DNA of 64,000 nucleotides from Christensenella massiliensis (GTDB lineage Bacteria; Bacillota; Clostridia; Christensenellales; Christensenellaceae), in contig LT700187.1 of assembly GCA_900155415.1 (NCBI GenBank), positions 992,001 to 1,056,000 of the forward strand, read 5' to 3'. Shown piece after piece: positions 16,401-25,070 of this stretch. Each line of letters starts with the position of its first letter. Positions within the stretch are counted from its first letter, which is position 1. The position numbers were made by a program, and so were the translations under genes. The notes beneath the pieces were generated by a model. It did not search any database. It was not told the DNA's origin and was given only the letters and a program-made list of their open reading frames with translations.

Positions 16401-16483
16401 TGATATTGACCGGAAACCGGTTGATATAAAATCCCTGTAATTTGTGTAAGTGAGCACACATGAAAAAAAATCAGGAGGAAAAC

Positions 16484-17701
16484 ATGAAAAAGATTATTGC
16501 TATTCTCGTATGTGTAGTAATGGCAGCAGCTCTGTTCACGGCATGTGCGGCAGAGACTCCGGCTGAAACTTCGGCTCCGGCTGAAGAATCCGCTTCCGCT
16601 GAAGCTTCGGCTCCGGCAGAAGAGTCCGCTGAGGCTTCCGAACCGGCTGCTTCCGGCGAAGCAAAGACGATCGGCTACTACAAAGACGCGGCTGACGACT
16701 ATTACAAGGCTGGCTATGAAGTGTTCCTTGAATGCCTGAAGGCAGACCCGGAAACGGCTAACTGGGAAGTGATCGACAAGGTTGGTCAGGGCACGGCTCA
16801 GGAACAGCTTGCTGCAGTTGAAGACTTTATCACCACGGGCGTTGACGCGATCGTAGTGGTTCAGAACTCTCCCGAGATCACGGCTGAGTGCATCACGAAA
16901 GCAAACGAAGCGGGCATCCCGTACTTTGCTCTCACGCACGCTCCGACGGTTCCGGCAGGCGGCGAGCTCGCTGGCTTCATCGGATATGACTTCGTTGAGA
17001 CCGGCGTTATGGCTGGTGAAGACGCGCTCCAGTACAATAACGGCGAAGGCGTTAAGAAGCTGGTCATGGTAGAAGGCAAGCTCGGTCAGGGCACGGCTTC
17101 CGCGCAGTCCCTCGGTTTCCTGCAGGCTTATGAAGAGGCTGGCAAGGACATCGGCGGCACGGCGAACGACGTTGCTGTAAACAAGACGGCAGGCGGCGCA
17201 GACCTCGAGATCGTTCAGTGGTCTTCCGGCGACTGGATGGCTGACCCGGCTAAGAAAGTGGTAGCTGACGTTATCACGGCTCTGGGCGCAGATGGTTTTG
17301 ACGGAATGTACGTTCAGAACGACGAAATGATGGACGGCGCGATCCAGGCGATCGAAGAAGCTGGTCTCAATCCGGCTGACTACTGGCTCGGTTCTTCCAA
17401 CGGTAAGGAAAAATCCTGGACGTGGGCTGAAGAGGGCCGCGTAACGATGGACGTTAACCAGACGCCCGCGCTTGAAGGCGACGCGCTCTATCAGATGCTG
17501 AAGGCATACTTCAACGGCGAAGAATACAGACAGTATATCGCTCCGTACCTCACGCCTTACAACTCCTCCAACGTTACCGAGCTGACGCTGGTACCGTATG
17601 TTGCTGCTGATTACATGGCAGGCCGTGAAGCGGGCGACTATGTAACGGATATCAACGATCCGAAATTCACGGACGCGACGGAACTGATCACGTTCAACTA
17701 A
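16484..17701 (+). CDS. Sugar ABC transporter substrate-binding lipoprotein
   Basis: 405-residue Peripla_BP_4-type solute-binding lipoprotein anchored outside the membrane. Signal peptide MKKIIAILVCVVMAAALFTAC, lipobox FTAC, then an acidic Ala/Glu/Ser/Pro linker to about residue 60, then the two-lobe sugar-binding fold (TIGYYKDAADDYYKAGYEVF; VDAIVVVQNSPEITAEC). ATG 16484 has AGGAGG five bases upstream; the ATG at 16460 lacks one. A half operator, GAGCACA (16452-16458), lies just upstream. The gene has fewer rare codons than its neighbours, consistent with high expression. Ligand unknown. Confidence 0.93.
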   Translation: MKKIIAILVCVVMAAALFTACAAETPAETSAPAEESASAEASAPAEESAEASEPAASGEAKTIGYYKDAADDYYKAGYEVFLECLKADPETANWEVIDKVGQGTAQEQLAAVEDFITTGVDAIVVVQNSPEITAECITKANEAGIPYFALTHAPTVPAGGELAGFIGYDFVETGVMAGEDALQYNNGEGVKKLVMVEGKLGQGTASAQSLGFLQAYEEAGKDIGGTANDVAVNKTAGGADLEIVQWSSGDWMADPAKKVVADVITALGADGFDGMYVQNDEMMDGAIQAIEEAGLNPADYWLGSSNGKEKSWTWAEEGRVTMDVNQTPALEGDALYQMLKAYFNGEEYRQYIAPYLTPYNSSNVTELTLVPYVAADYMAGREAGDYVTDINDPKFTDATELITFN

Positions 17702-17769
17702 GAAAGAATCTATTAGTTAAGCATTAAGCAAGATAACGAATCGATTCACTTACAAAAGGGATAACAGTC

Positions 17770-17798
17770 AAGGGTTCAAGGCTTTGCTTTGGACCCTT
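17770..17798 (+). terminator. Weak terminator or 3' hairpin of the transporter operon
   Basis: Ten-pair stem AAGGGTTCAA / TTGGACCCTT with one G-U pair; followed by TGCTTTCC rather than a clean T run. Confidence 0.5.
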
Positions 17799-17976
17799 TG
17801 CTTTCCGGGCGCGCAAAGCAAACCCATCTCAAAGAAAGCGCAAATATGTCATAGCGTTTTCGGACGCCGGTGATAAACTGTATTTATAGGTATAAGAAGT
17901 TTTGCTCTCCGCAGGCGTATCTGCTGCAAAACAGACGGAAAAAATCACAAAAAAAGCGGCGCGATCCCGAAAAAAC

Positions 17977-17985
17977 TGTTATAAT
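17977..17985 (+). promoter_or_regulatory. Extended -10 promoter of the TIM-barrel/oxidoreductase operon
   Basis: TGTTATAAT with a consensus TATAAT at 17980-17985; no recognisable -35. Confidence 0.55.
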
Positions 17986-18094
17986 GAAAAGAGGCCGGAA
18001 AAAGGCCTGCATGTCAAACGGCAATTCGGCCTGAGACCCGTATCTTCAGGCTTCGGGCCAAAACAAATCGATAAAACGAAGGGAGTAATTGATT

Positions 18095-19084
18095 ATGGCA
18101 AGACCGGTAACACTGATGACGGCACAATGGGGCGATATGGATTTTGAGACCCTGTGCAGGACCGCAAAGGAAATGGGCTACGACGGACTTGAGATCATGT
18201 GCTGCTCGCACATCGACCCCAAACGCGCAGCGGAGGATATGGACTACTGCAACGAGCTGAAGAGCACGATGGAAAAATACGGCCTCAAAACGTGGGCGCT
18301 CGCGGCGCACATGGTAGGCCAGTGCGTGGGCGACAAATGGGATCCGCGGCTCGATAATTTTGCTCCGGCAGAGCTTGCAGGCAAGCCGGAAGAGATCCGC
18401 AAATGGGCGATCGAGACCATGATGTATGTGCCGAAAGCGGCAAGAAATATGGGCGTAGACGTTGTAACGGGCTTCATGGGCTCGCCGATCTGGGCATACT
18501 GGTATTCCTTCCCGCAGACGACGGAGGAAATGATCGACGCAGGATTTCAGGAGATCGTGGACCTGTGGACGCCTATCTTCGACGAATTTGACAAATACAA
18601 CGTTCTTTTTGCTCTGGAAGTACATCCGACGGAGATCGCGTTCGACTACTATACGGCGGAACGCCTCCTCGAGGAATTCGATTACAGGGAAACGCTGGGC
18701 TTCAACTTCGACCCGTCCCACCTGCTGTGGCAGGGCGTGAACCCGACCATCTTCCTGCGTGACTTCATCGACAGGGTATATCATGTGCACATGAAAGACG
18801 CGGCGGTCACGCTCGACGGACGTGCGGGCATCCTCGGTTCTTTCATCACGTTCGGCGATACGGCGCGCGGCTGGAACTTCCGTTCCCTCGGCCACGGCGA
18901 CGTCAATTTCGAAGAGATCATCCGCGAGCTGAACCAGTACGGCTATGACGGCCCGCTTTCCGTTGAGTGGGAAGACAGCGGCATGGAGCGCATCTATGGT
19001 GCGACGGAAGCGTGCGAATTTGTACGCGGAGTGGACTTCAAGCCGTCCGACGTAGCGTTCGACAAAGCGATTGCGAACGACTAA
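18095..19084 (+). CDS. Sugar phosphate isomerase/epimerase (xylose-isomerase-like TIM barrel)
   Basis: 329-residue AP-endonuclease-2-fold TIM barrel. Metal-binding positions are visible: Glu in LFALEVHPTEI, Asp/His in GFNFDPSHLLWQG, His in VYHVHMKD, and a C-terminal Glu in LSVEWEDSG. Such proteins act as isomerases, epimerases or dehydratases on sugars or keto-sugars. ATG 18095 has AAGGGAG at usual spacing. First of three genes with a Gfo/Idh/MocA oxidoreductase and another TIM barrel, an association known from inositol and 3-keto-glycoside pathways. The substrate cannot be named. Confidence 0.88.
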   Translation: MARPVTLMTAQWGDMDFETLCRTAKEMGYDGLEIMCCSHIDPKRAAEDMDYCNELKSTMEKYGLKTWALAAHMVGQCVGDKWDPRLDNFAPAELAGKPEEIRKWAIETMMYVPKAARNMGVDVVTGFMGSPIWAYWYSFPQTTEEMIDAGFQEIVDLWTPIFDEFDKYNVLFALEVHPTEIAFDYYTAERLLEEFDYRETLGFNFDPSHLLWQGVNPTIFLRDFIDRVYHVHMKDAAVTLDGRAGILGSFITFGDTARGWNFRSLGHGDVNFEEIIRELNQYGYDGPLSVEWEDSGMERIYGATEACEFVRGVDFKPSDVAFDKAIAND

Positions 19085-19158
19085 TATCTGGATTTTACCG
19101 CAGCGCGCGGGAACGGAGAGCCGTTCCCGCATACATGCGCAAAAAGGAGGATACAAGC

Positions 19159-20310
19159 ATGGAACGTAAATTGAGATACGGTATGATAGGCGGCGGCCCG
19201 GGCGCATTCATCGGCGGCGTGCACCGTGCAGCGGTACGGCTGAACGACGAAGCGGAGCTCGTAGCGGGATGCTTCTCCTATATCGAAGAAGAACGCCAGC
19301 AGGCGGGACGTGAACTGAATATCGATCCCGAGCGCAATTATACGACGTTCGAAGAAATGGCAGAGGCTGAGGGAAAGCGTGAAGACAAGATCGATTGGGT
19401 CGATATCGTGACCCCGAACCGCTTCCACTATCCGGCGGCAAAGCTGTTCCTCGAGCAGGGCATCAGCGTTGTCTGCGAAAAACCGCTGTGCTTCACGGTG
19501 GAAGAAGGCGAAGACCTCAAAAAGACCGCAAAAGAGCATGGCTGCCTGTTCTGCGTGACCTATACCTACACGGGCCACGTTATGGCGCGTCAGGCACGTG
19601 CGATGGTGCAGAAGGGCCAGATCGGCGATATCCGCATGGTCATGGCGGAATATCCGCAGGATTGGCTTCTCGATTCGCTCGAGACGATCACGGAAGACAA
19701 TAAGCCGTGGCGCGCGGACCCGAAGCTTTCCGGCCGCGGTGCATGCGTGGCGGACCTTGGGACGCATATCGAAAACTGGGTCAACTATGTAACGGGCCTC
19801 AAGATCGACAAGCTGTGCTGCAACCTTGACGTGTTCGGCAAGGGCGGCGTGCTGGACAACAACGTAGAGGTCATGGTGAAATATAAAGGCGGCGCAACGG
19901 GTATGTACTGGACGTCGCAGGTCGCGATCGGCTTTGACAATGCCCTCAAGATCCGTATTTTCGGTGAAAAGGGGACCATCGAATTCGTACAGGAGGAAAA
20001 CAACTACCTGCGCGTTTCCATGCGTCACGAGCCGCCGAAGATCTACAGCCGCGGCTGCGGCTACCTCGAAGAGGAAGCGAAAAAATATGTGCGCGTTCCC
20101 TGCGGCCATCCGGAAGGCCTTACGGAAGCATTTGCGAACATCTATAAGGACTTCTGCGCCGCCCTGCGCGATAAGCTCGACGGCAAGGAAGTCGACGAAG
20201 CAAGCTACGGCTATCCGACGATCGATATGGGCATCGAAGGCGTGGAATTCTCCAATAAATGCGTAGACAGCTCTGAAGCAGGCTGCACGTGGGTAACAAT
20301 GGAGAAATAA
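19159..20310 (+). CDS. Gfo/Idh/MocA-family oxidoreductase
   Basis: 383-residue NAD(P)-dependent sugar oxidoreductase. The Rossmann start YGMIGGGPGAFIGGVHR marks the subgroup that often accompanies TIM-barrel isomerases. EKP is intact at 107-109 (VVCEKPLCFT). The C-terminal domain includes GACVADLGTHIENW with the usual Asp/His pair. ATG 19159 has AAAGGAGG eight bases upstream. It lies between two TIM barrels, 74 and 27 bases away, suggesting oxidation of a sugar ring hydroxyl followed by isomerisation or lyase action; that pathway is inferred. Confidence 0.92.
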   Translation: MERKLRYGMIGGGPGAFIGGVHRAAVRLNDEAELVAGCFSYIEEERQQAGRELNIDPERNYTTFEEMAEAEGKREDKIDWVDIVTPNRFHYPAAKLFLEQGISVVCEKPLCFTVEEGEDLKKTAKEHGCLFCVTYTYTGHVMARQARAMVQKGQIGDIRMVMAEYPQDWLLDSLETITEDNKPWRADPKLSGRGACVADLGTHIENWVNYVTGLKIDKLCCNLDVFGKGGVLDNNVEVMVKYKGGATGMYWTSQVAIGFDNALKIRIFGEKGTIEFVQEENNYLRVSMRHEPPKIYSRGCGYLEEEAKKYVRVPCGHPEGLTEAFANIYKDFCAALRDKLDGKEVDEASYGYPTIDMGIEGVEFSNKCVDSSEAGCTWVTMEK

Positions 20311-20337
20311 ATCAGGACATCAAAGGAGAAAAACGAT

Positions 20338-21183
20338 ATGAAATTTGGTATGGTATCACTTGCTTGGCAGTCGCCGTTCAGCGATCCGCTCGGGCAGTTC
20401 AAACTGGCAAAGAAATATGGCTGTGACATCTATGAGATCGTTCCCGAGGATTGGGCGACCATCGATGTGGACGCGATCAACGCCGCAAAAGCGGAAACGG
20501 GCATCGAAACGCCCACCATCACGGGCGCGTTTGGAGATACGCGCGATATGTCTTCGGATAATCCGGAATACCGCAAGGGCGGCGTCCAGTATGTGAAAGA
20601 TATGGTGGATTTTGCCGTCAAGATCGGCGCGAAGGTCGTTGCCGGCCCGATGTATTCGGCGGTAGGCAAGGCGCGCCAGATCACGGAGGACGAAAAGAAG
20701 CAGGCTTGGGATTGGGCGACCGAGAACATCAAAGAGTGCGCGCAGTATGCGCAGGACAAAGGCATCAAGCTCGGTATCGAACCGCTCAACCGTTTTGAAA
20801 CGGACTTCATCAACACGGTGGAGCAGGGCCTTGACCTCATCGGACGCATTGGTTACGACAATGTGGGCTTCCTGCTCGATACGTTCCACATGAACGTAGA
20901 GGAATCCAATATCCCGGCTGCGATCCGCGCTGCGAAGGGCAAAATTTTTGACTTCCACACCTGCGCGAACAACCGTGGAACACCGGGCGAGGATAACTTC
21001 AACTGGGAAGCGATCGCGGAAGCGATCAAGGACGCGGGCTATGACGAATACTGCCTGATCGAGTCCTTTACGCCCGATTGCAAGGAGATCGCGAAAGCGG
21101 CGTCCGTATGGCGGCCGTTTGCAAAATCTCCGGAAGCGATCGCAGAGAACGGCATTCCGTTCCTGAAGAAAGTATTCGGATAA
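20338..21183 (+). CDS. Sugar epimerase/isomerase (ketose 3-epimerase-like TIM barrel)
   Basis: 281-residue TIM barrel close to D-tagatose/D-psicose 3-epimerases. The metal-binding set is present: Glu in GIEPLNRFETDF (near 150), Asp/His in FLLDTFHMNVEE, His in DFHTCANNRGTPG, and Glu in CLIESFTPD. The IEPLNRFETDF signature is shared with ketose 3-epimerases. AAAGGAG precedes the ATG. Last gene of the three-gene operon; followed by a terminator. It could act on a keto-sugar made by the oxidoreductase upstream. Confidence 0.9.
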   Translation: MKFGMVSLAWQSPFSDPLGQFKLAKKYGCDIYEIVPEDWATIDVDAINAAKAETGIETPTITGAFGDTRDMSSDNPEYRKGGVQYVKDMVDFAVKIGAKVVAGPMYSAVGKARQITEDEKKQAWDWATENIKECAQYAQDKGIKLGIEPLNRFETDFINTVEQGLDLIGRIGYDNVGFLLDTFHMNVEESNIPAAIRAAKGKIFDFHTCANNRGTPGEDNFNWEAIAEAIKDAGYDEYCLIESFTPDCKEIAKAASVWRPFAKSPEAIAENGIPFLKKVFG

Positions 21184-21218
21184 CAAAACCGCGCCGCGCG
21201 CGGCGCGTATGGCTTTGG

Positions 21219-21249
21219 CGGCTCCCGCTTTTTGTGGGGGCCGTTTTTT
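21219..21249 (+). terminator. Intrinsic terminator
   Basis: CGGCTCCC / GGGGGCCG stem followed by six T. A GC-only inverted repeat (CGCGCCGCGCGCGGCGCG, about 21191-21207) lies just before it. Confidence 0.85.
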
Positions 21250-21547
21250 ATGCGGCTCACGGGGCAGGGCTGCGGCCTTGCTGCGCCGCTCTCTTTCATC
21301 GCAAAGCATGGCCGTCTCTATCGCCCCTGCGCATGTGTTCGTGCCGCTGATATGCTTGCTTCCGAAGCCTTGAAGCCTGTATCCCATTGGCCTGCATGGG
21401 TCAGGCTGCGCGCCGGAAAAGTACCGTCCGGAGCATATTTGCGCAGCTTTTCCGAACGCTCAAAAAATGGCCGCGCTTATGAGCGGGCGGCGGTCAAAGG
21501 GTATGGCCGCTTCGCCTATTTTTCATCATCCGCAGCAGGCAAAAGGA
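21250..21547. other. Non-coding stretch before the second LacI gene
   Basis: About 300 bases between the terminator and the LacI promoter. An open frame of 112 codons crosses it but begins inside the terminator, has no ribosome binding site and shows no family pattern. Nothing else recognised. Confidence 0.5.
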
Positions 21548-21576
21548 TTGACAAAAAAGGGGAGATATAGTATAGT
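21548..21576 (+). promoter_or_regulatory. Promoter of the second LacI gene
   Basis: TTGACA (21548-21553), 17-base spacer, TATAGT (21571-21576). Same architecture as the promoter at 12978. Confidence 0.85.
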
Positions 21577-21579
21577 CTA

Positions 21580-21593
21580 ATTAAACGATTAAG
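21580..21593. promoter_or_regulatory. Second LacI-type operator, copy 2
   Basis: ATTAAACGATTAAG, 9 bases after the start of the -10 box, the same offset as at 13010-13023. Confidence 0.75.
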
Positions 21594-21683
21594 AAGAGCG
21601 GAAACCACGATTTTCCGTTGCAATACAGCAACAAAAAGAGCGAAAAGGCCGCAGCAAAAGCTGTGCGCATGAGGAAGCCGGAT

Positions 21684-22735
21684 ATGGTAAGAATGAAAGA
21701 CGTTGCCGAACACGCAGGTGTTTCCGTCGCAACGGTATCTAACGTCATTACGGGGAAAAACTTCGTAAGCCCCGCAGTAAAAAAAAAGTAGAAAAATCGA
21801 TTGAGGAGCTGGGCTACAAGGTCAATCTGCTTGCCCGGGGCCTGAAGATCAAGCATACCTATACCATCGGGGTAGTACTTCCCGATATCACGAAGATCTT
21901 TTTCCCAAATGTGCTCAAGGGAATCGAGACGGCGGCGAAAAAGGCGGGATATAAAGTAAATTTCCTCTCCAGCGATTTTGATTTCGCAACGGAGCGGGAG
22001 AGCGTGGAATATCTGAAAGCAAGCTATGTGGACGGTATCATCATAGACTCCTGCTGCAGGGCGGAGGGCCTTGCAAAATGGGCGGGAGAGCTTGCAGAAA
22101 GCGGCGGGGAAGCGCCCTTTCATGTCGTTTCGATGGAGCAGGTGATGGATTCGTCCAAGATATCGTCGGTGCTCGTGGATTATGAAAAGCTGAGCGGGAT
22201 GGCGACGGCCCATTTGATCGGGCAGGGAAAGCGGGATATCCTTTACATCAAGGTGGGGAAGGAACTCCGGCATGGACAGGAGCGTTATCAGGGTTATTTG
22301 AACGCTCTTGCAGAGCAAGGGCTCCCTTTTCGTGAAGAGCTCGTCCTGGAAGCGGATTTTTCAGCGCTTTCCGCCTATCATGCCACCAAGCTGGCCCTCG
22401 AAAAGGGGCTCCGGTTCGACGCAGTCCAGACGACGAACGACCAGATGGCGATCGGGTCGCTCAAGGCGCTCAAGGAGGCGGGGATATCCGTTCCCGGGCA
22501 GGTGGCGATTGCAGGATGCGACAATATCTTTCCCAGCACGCTCGTAAGCCCGCAGATCACGACCATAGACCTGCCGAAGTATGAAATGGGCTATACGGCG
22601 TTCGAGGAATTGAAGCGTTTGATGGACGGCGAGGGAAAAGCGTCTCCCCGTTCCGTCATATTGGAAGCAAAGCTGGTGGTCCGGCAGTCGACCGCCGCAG
22701 ACAGAGCCGGCGACTGGAACCTTTCGATGTGGTAA
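21684..22735 (+). pseudogene. LacI/GalR-family regulator interrupted by a homopolymer frameshift
   Basis: Reading from ATG 21684 (GAGGAAG upstream) gives MVRMKDVAEHAGVSVATVS, a classical LacI helix-turn-helix, ending at TAG 21789-21791 after AVKKK. The run of nine A at 21779-21787 is one short. Ten would continue as AVKKKVEKSIEELGYKVN and join the intact effector domain in the next frame (through LPDITKIFFPNVLKGIE to the stop at 22735), a normal length of about 350 residues. It may be a true pseudogene, an assembly error, or a slippage site. The second frame alone lacks the DNA-binding domain. Its likely operator is CTTAATCGATTAAG. Confidence 0.85.
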
Positions 22736-22803
22736 AAATTTTTTGGATAAAGCACAGACGGCAAAAATATAAGGGAAAAGCAGCAATTTTTCTTGAACGG
22801 AAT

Positions 22804-22819
22804 GCTTAATCGATTAAGC
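22804..22819. promoter_or_regulatory. Second LacI-type operator, copy 3 (perfect palindrome)
   Basis: GCTTAATCGATTAAGC, a perfect 16-bp palindrome upstream of the TIM-barrel gene at 22922. Core identical to the consensus of the copies at 13010 and 21580. Confidence 0.8.
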
Positions 22820-22921
22820 GAATAATCAATTTCTATCCGCCTGCGCAGCGGATGAATCAAAATAACGAAGACCAAAAAGAAGCGGTAGCTTTTGAACGGG
22901 CAAAAAGGAGAGGTGAAAACT

Positions 22922-23815
22922 ATGAAAAAAGTATCGATCGGTAGTTGGGCGTATGTATTCGGAGCATTCGAAGAAAACCCGGTGCTGCTTCCGCAGCTGT
23001 GCGAAAAGCTGCATGAGCTGGGATTCGACGGCATCAGCATGGGCGGTTTCAAGCCGCACGCGAATCCGGAGCTTTATGACACGCCGGAAAAACGGGAAGA
23101 GCTGAAGCAGCTCCTGAAAAAATATGATCTGGAAGTCGCGGATTTCGCCTGCGACCTGTGGAGTCTCGACTCCTTGAAGCAGCCGGAGGAATGGATCGCC
23201 CTGTTTGAGAAGAACGCGGAATTTGCGTCGCAGATGGGCTTCAAGATGATCCGGGTCGATTCTGGTACGGAGCCGGTCCTGCCGGAGGGCATGACCTACG
23301 AGCAGGCGCGCGCGAAAATTGTGGATAACTTCAAGCGCATCGCAAAGATCGCGCAGAAATACGGCCTCGAGGTCGTTTGGGAATTCGAGCCCGGCTTCAT
23401 GATCAACGAGCCGAAGTACATCGTTGAAACGTACGAAGCAGTAAACGAGCCGAACTTCAGCATTCTGTTCGATACCTGCCACGGCTATATGTCGGCAGTC
23501 GTCGGCGCGCGCCACATCGAGCCGAACAAGCTCGAGGGCGGCCTCGTAGAATTTATAGAAATGCTGAAAGGCAAGATCGGCCTTGTGCACGTCATCGATT
23601 CGGACGGTACGCTCAACGTGGCGAATACGAGCACACACGCGCCGTTCGGCCTCGGCAAGGTGGATTTTGACGAGGCGATCCCGGCTCTGCTCGAAAAAGC
23701 GGACTATAAGGGCGACTGGTGGGCGATCGACCTGTGCGAGTGGCCGGACGCTTGGAACGTAACGGCGGACTGCAAGGCGTTCGTAGATCAGTTCAACAAA
23801 AAATACTGCGGCTGA
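22922..23815 (+). CDS. Sugar phosphate isomerase/epimerase (TIM barrel)
   Basis: 297-residue AP-endonuclease-2/xylose-isomerase-like barrel. Probable metal ligands are Glu in VVWEFEPGFM, Asp/His in ILFDTCHGYMS, His in LVHVIDSDGTL, and Glu in AIDLCEWPD. Start ATG 22922 follows GGAGAGGTG. First gene of a run 22.9-27.1 kb with a cupin, a zinc dehydrogenase and an aldolase, preceded by the perfect LacI operator. It is the third barrel of this kind in the island, so at least two related sugars may be handled. Reaction unassigned. Confidence 0.88.
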   Translation: MKKVSIGSWAYVFGAFEENPVLLPQLCEKLHELGFDGISMGGFKPHANPELYDTPEKREELKQLLKKYDLEVADFACDLWSLDSLKQPEEWIALFEKNAEFASQMGFKMIRVDSGTEPVLPEGMTYEQARAKIVDNFKRIAKIAQKYGLEVVWEFEPGFMINEPKYIVETYEAVNEPNFSILFDTCHGYMSAVVGARHIEPNKLEGGLVEFIEMLKGKIGLVHVIDSDGTLNVANTSTHAPFGLGKVDFDEAIPALLEKADYKGDWWAIDLCEWPDAWNVTADCKAFVDQFNKKYCG

Positions 23816-23829
23816 GGAAAGGCAGAAAA

Positions 23830-25023
23830 ATGGAAACAAAAGAAATCAGAAATATATTGGAACGCGGAGAGGGCATCCTCTCTATGGCGCCCACATGGGT
23901 GCCCCGTCCGTTCAATAGGCCGGGCAAGCGCATCCGCCTGCATCCGGACGACTATTACGCGATGGGTCTGAAGCGCGGCGCGATCGTAGAACGCTGGTTC
24001 TCGTCCATCACAAAGGTGGAAACGGAGGGCGCGGAAGAATTTGAAGGCATGAGCTTTGTCAATGTGGACGGAAACGCCGACCACAAGGTCCTGTTCAAGG
24101 ACTTTGTAGACGCGCTCGGCGCGGAGCTGATCGGCGAAAAGCTGATGGAGGATTACGGCACATGGCCGATGTATTCCAAATTTTACGACTACAACGAGCC
24201 ACTGTTCCATCATGTGCACCACCGCGAGGAAGCGTGTGCGAAGGTCGGCGTGATGCCGAAGCACGAGCACTACTTCTTCCCGAAGCAGTATAACAACCAT
24301 CTTGGCATCCGTCCTGTGACGTATTTCGGGTTCGACCCGTCTGTCACGAAGGAACAGGTCAAAGAGCGCCTGTCCAAATTCGAAACAGCGGACGGACGTA
24401 TCCTCGAGCTTTCCCGCGCGTTCCGCGTAGAGCTCGGAACGGGCTGGTTCACGCCCGCAGGCGTCGTTCATGCGCCCGGCTCGCTGTGCACCTATGAGCC
24501 GCAGTGGAACAGCGACGTTATGGCAATGTGGGAAAACGTCGTGGAGGGAGAAGTGTTCGACTATTCGAGCCTGTGCGGTTATGTTCCGGCAGGAAGCGAA
24601 CGCGACCTCGACGTCATCATGGACGCGGCGGACTGGGAGCTCAACACGATCCCGAATTACCGCGAGAAGTTCTTCCGCCCGCCGGTCACGGACGAAGTGG
24701 GCGAGGGCTATAAGCAGGACTGGATCTGCTACGGAAACGACTACGTCGCGGCAAAAGAACTGACGGTAGAGCCGGGCGCGGAGGTCCTCATCAAGGATGC
24801 GGCGGCATACGGCTGCCTTGCGGTGCAGGGCCACGGGCAGTTTGGTAAATTCGTGGTCGAATCCCCGACGCTCATTCGCTATGGGCAGCTGACGGCGGAC
24901 GAGTTTTTCGTATCGAACGCGCGCGCAAAGGAAGGCGTGCTCATCAAAAACACGTCGCCTGTGGAGCCGCTCGTTATCTTAAAGCACTTTGGGCCGGACT
25001 GCGGAATGCCCCAGATGGACTGA
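23830..25023 (+). CDS. Cupin-fold sugar isomerase-like protein
   Basis: 397-residue protein with a mannose-6-phosphate-isomerase-like cupin pattern. Clustered histidines and acidic residues could bind metal: LFHHVHHREEAC, GVMPKHEHYFFP, and further on WFTPAGVVHAPGS. A second beta-rich cupin-like domain occupies roughly residues 310-380. I do not recognise a named family. GAGGAAAG precedes ATG 23830, 14 bases after the preceding stop, so the two are co-transcribed. A role in isomerising a free or phosphorylated sugar is inferred from context. Confidence 0.75.
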   Translation: METKEIRNILERGEGILSMAPTWVPRPFNRPGKRIRLHPDDYYAMGLKRGAIVERWFSSITKVETEGAEEFEGMSFVNVDGNADHKVLFKDFVDALGAELIGEKLMEDYGTWPMYSKFYDYNEPLFHHVHHREEACAKVGVMPKHEHYFFPKQYNNHLGIRPVTYFGFDPSVTKEQVKERLSKFETADGRILELSRAFRVELGTGWFTPAGVVHAPGSLCTYEPQWNSDVMAMWENVVEGEVFDYSSLCGYVPAGSERDLDVIMDAADWELNTIPNYREKFFRPPVTDEVGEGYKQDWICYGNDYVAAKELTVEPGAEVLIKDAAAYGCLAVQGHGQFGKFVVESPTLIRYGQLTADEFFVSNARAKEGVLIKNTSPVEPLVILKHFGPDCGMPQMD

Positions 25024-25070
25024 ACGCAGGCGTGGCATAAAGCGTGTCGCAAGACAGAAAGGGAAAATAG

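Larger units (their letters stand above)
17702..18094. other. Intergenic region after the transporter operon
   Basis: 393 bases. Contains a hairpin AAGGGTTCAA / TTGGACCCTT (17770-17798) with a poor T tail, probably a weak terminator or mRNA 3' stabiliser that lets some transcription continue. Also an extended -10 promoter at 17977-17985 and a small AGGCC/GGCCT hairpin (17992-18008). No gene seen. Confidence 0.6.

Noticed and set aside
21232-21570. Open frame of 112 codons between the epimerase and the second LacI gene
   Set aside because: It starts inside an intrinsic terminator, overlaps the LacI promoter, lacks a ribosome binding site and has no recognisable domain.
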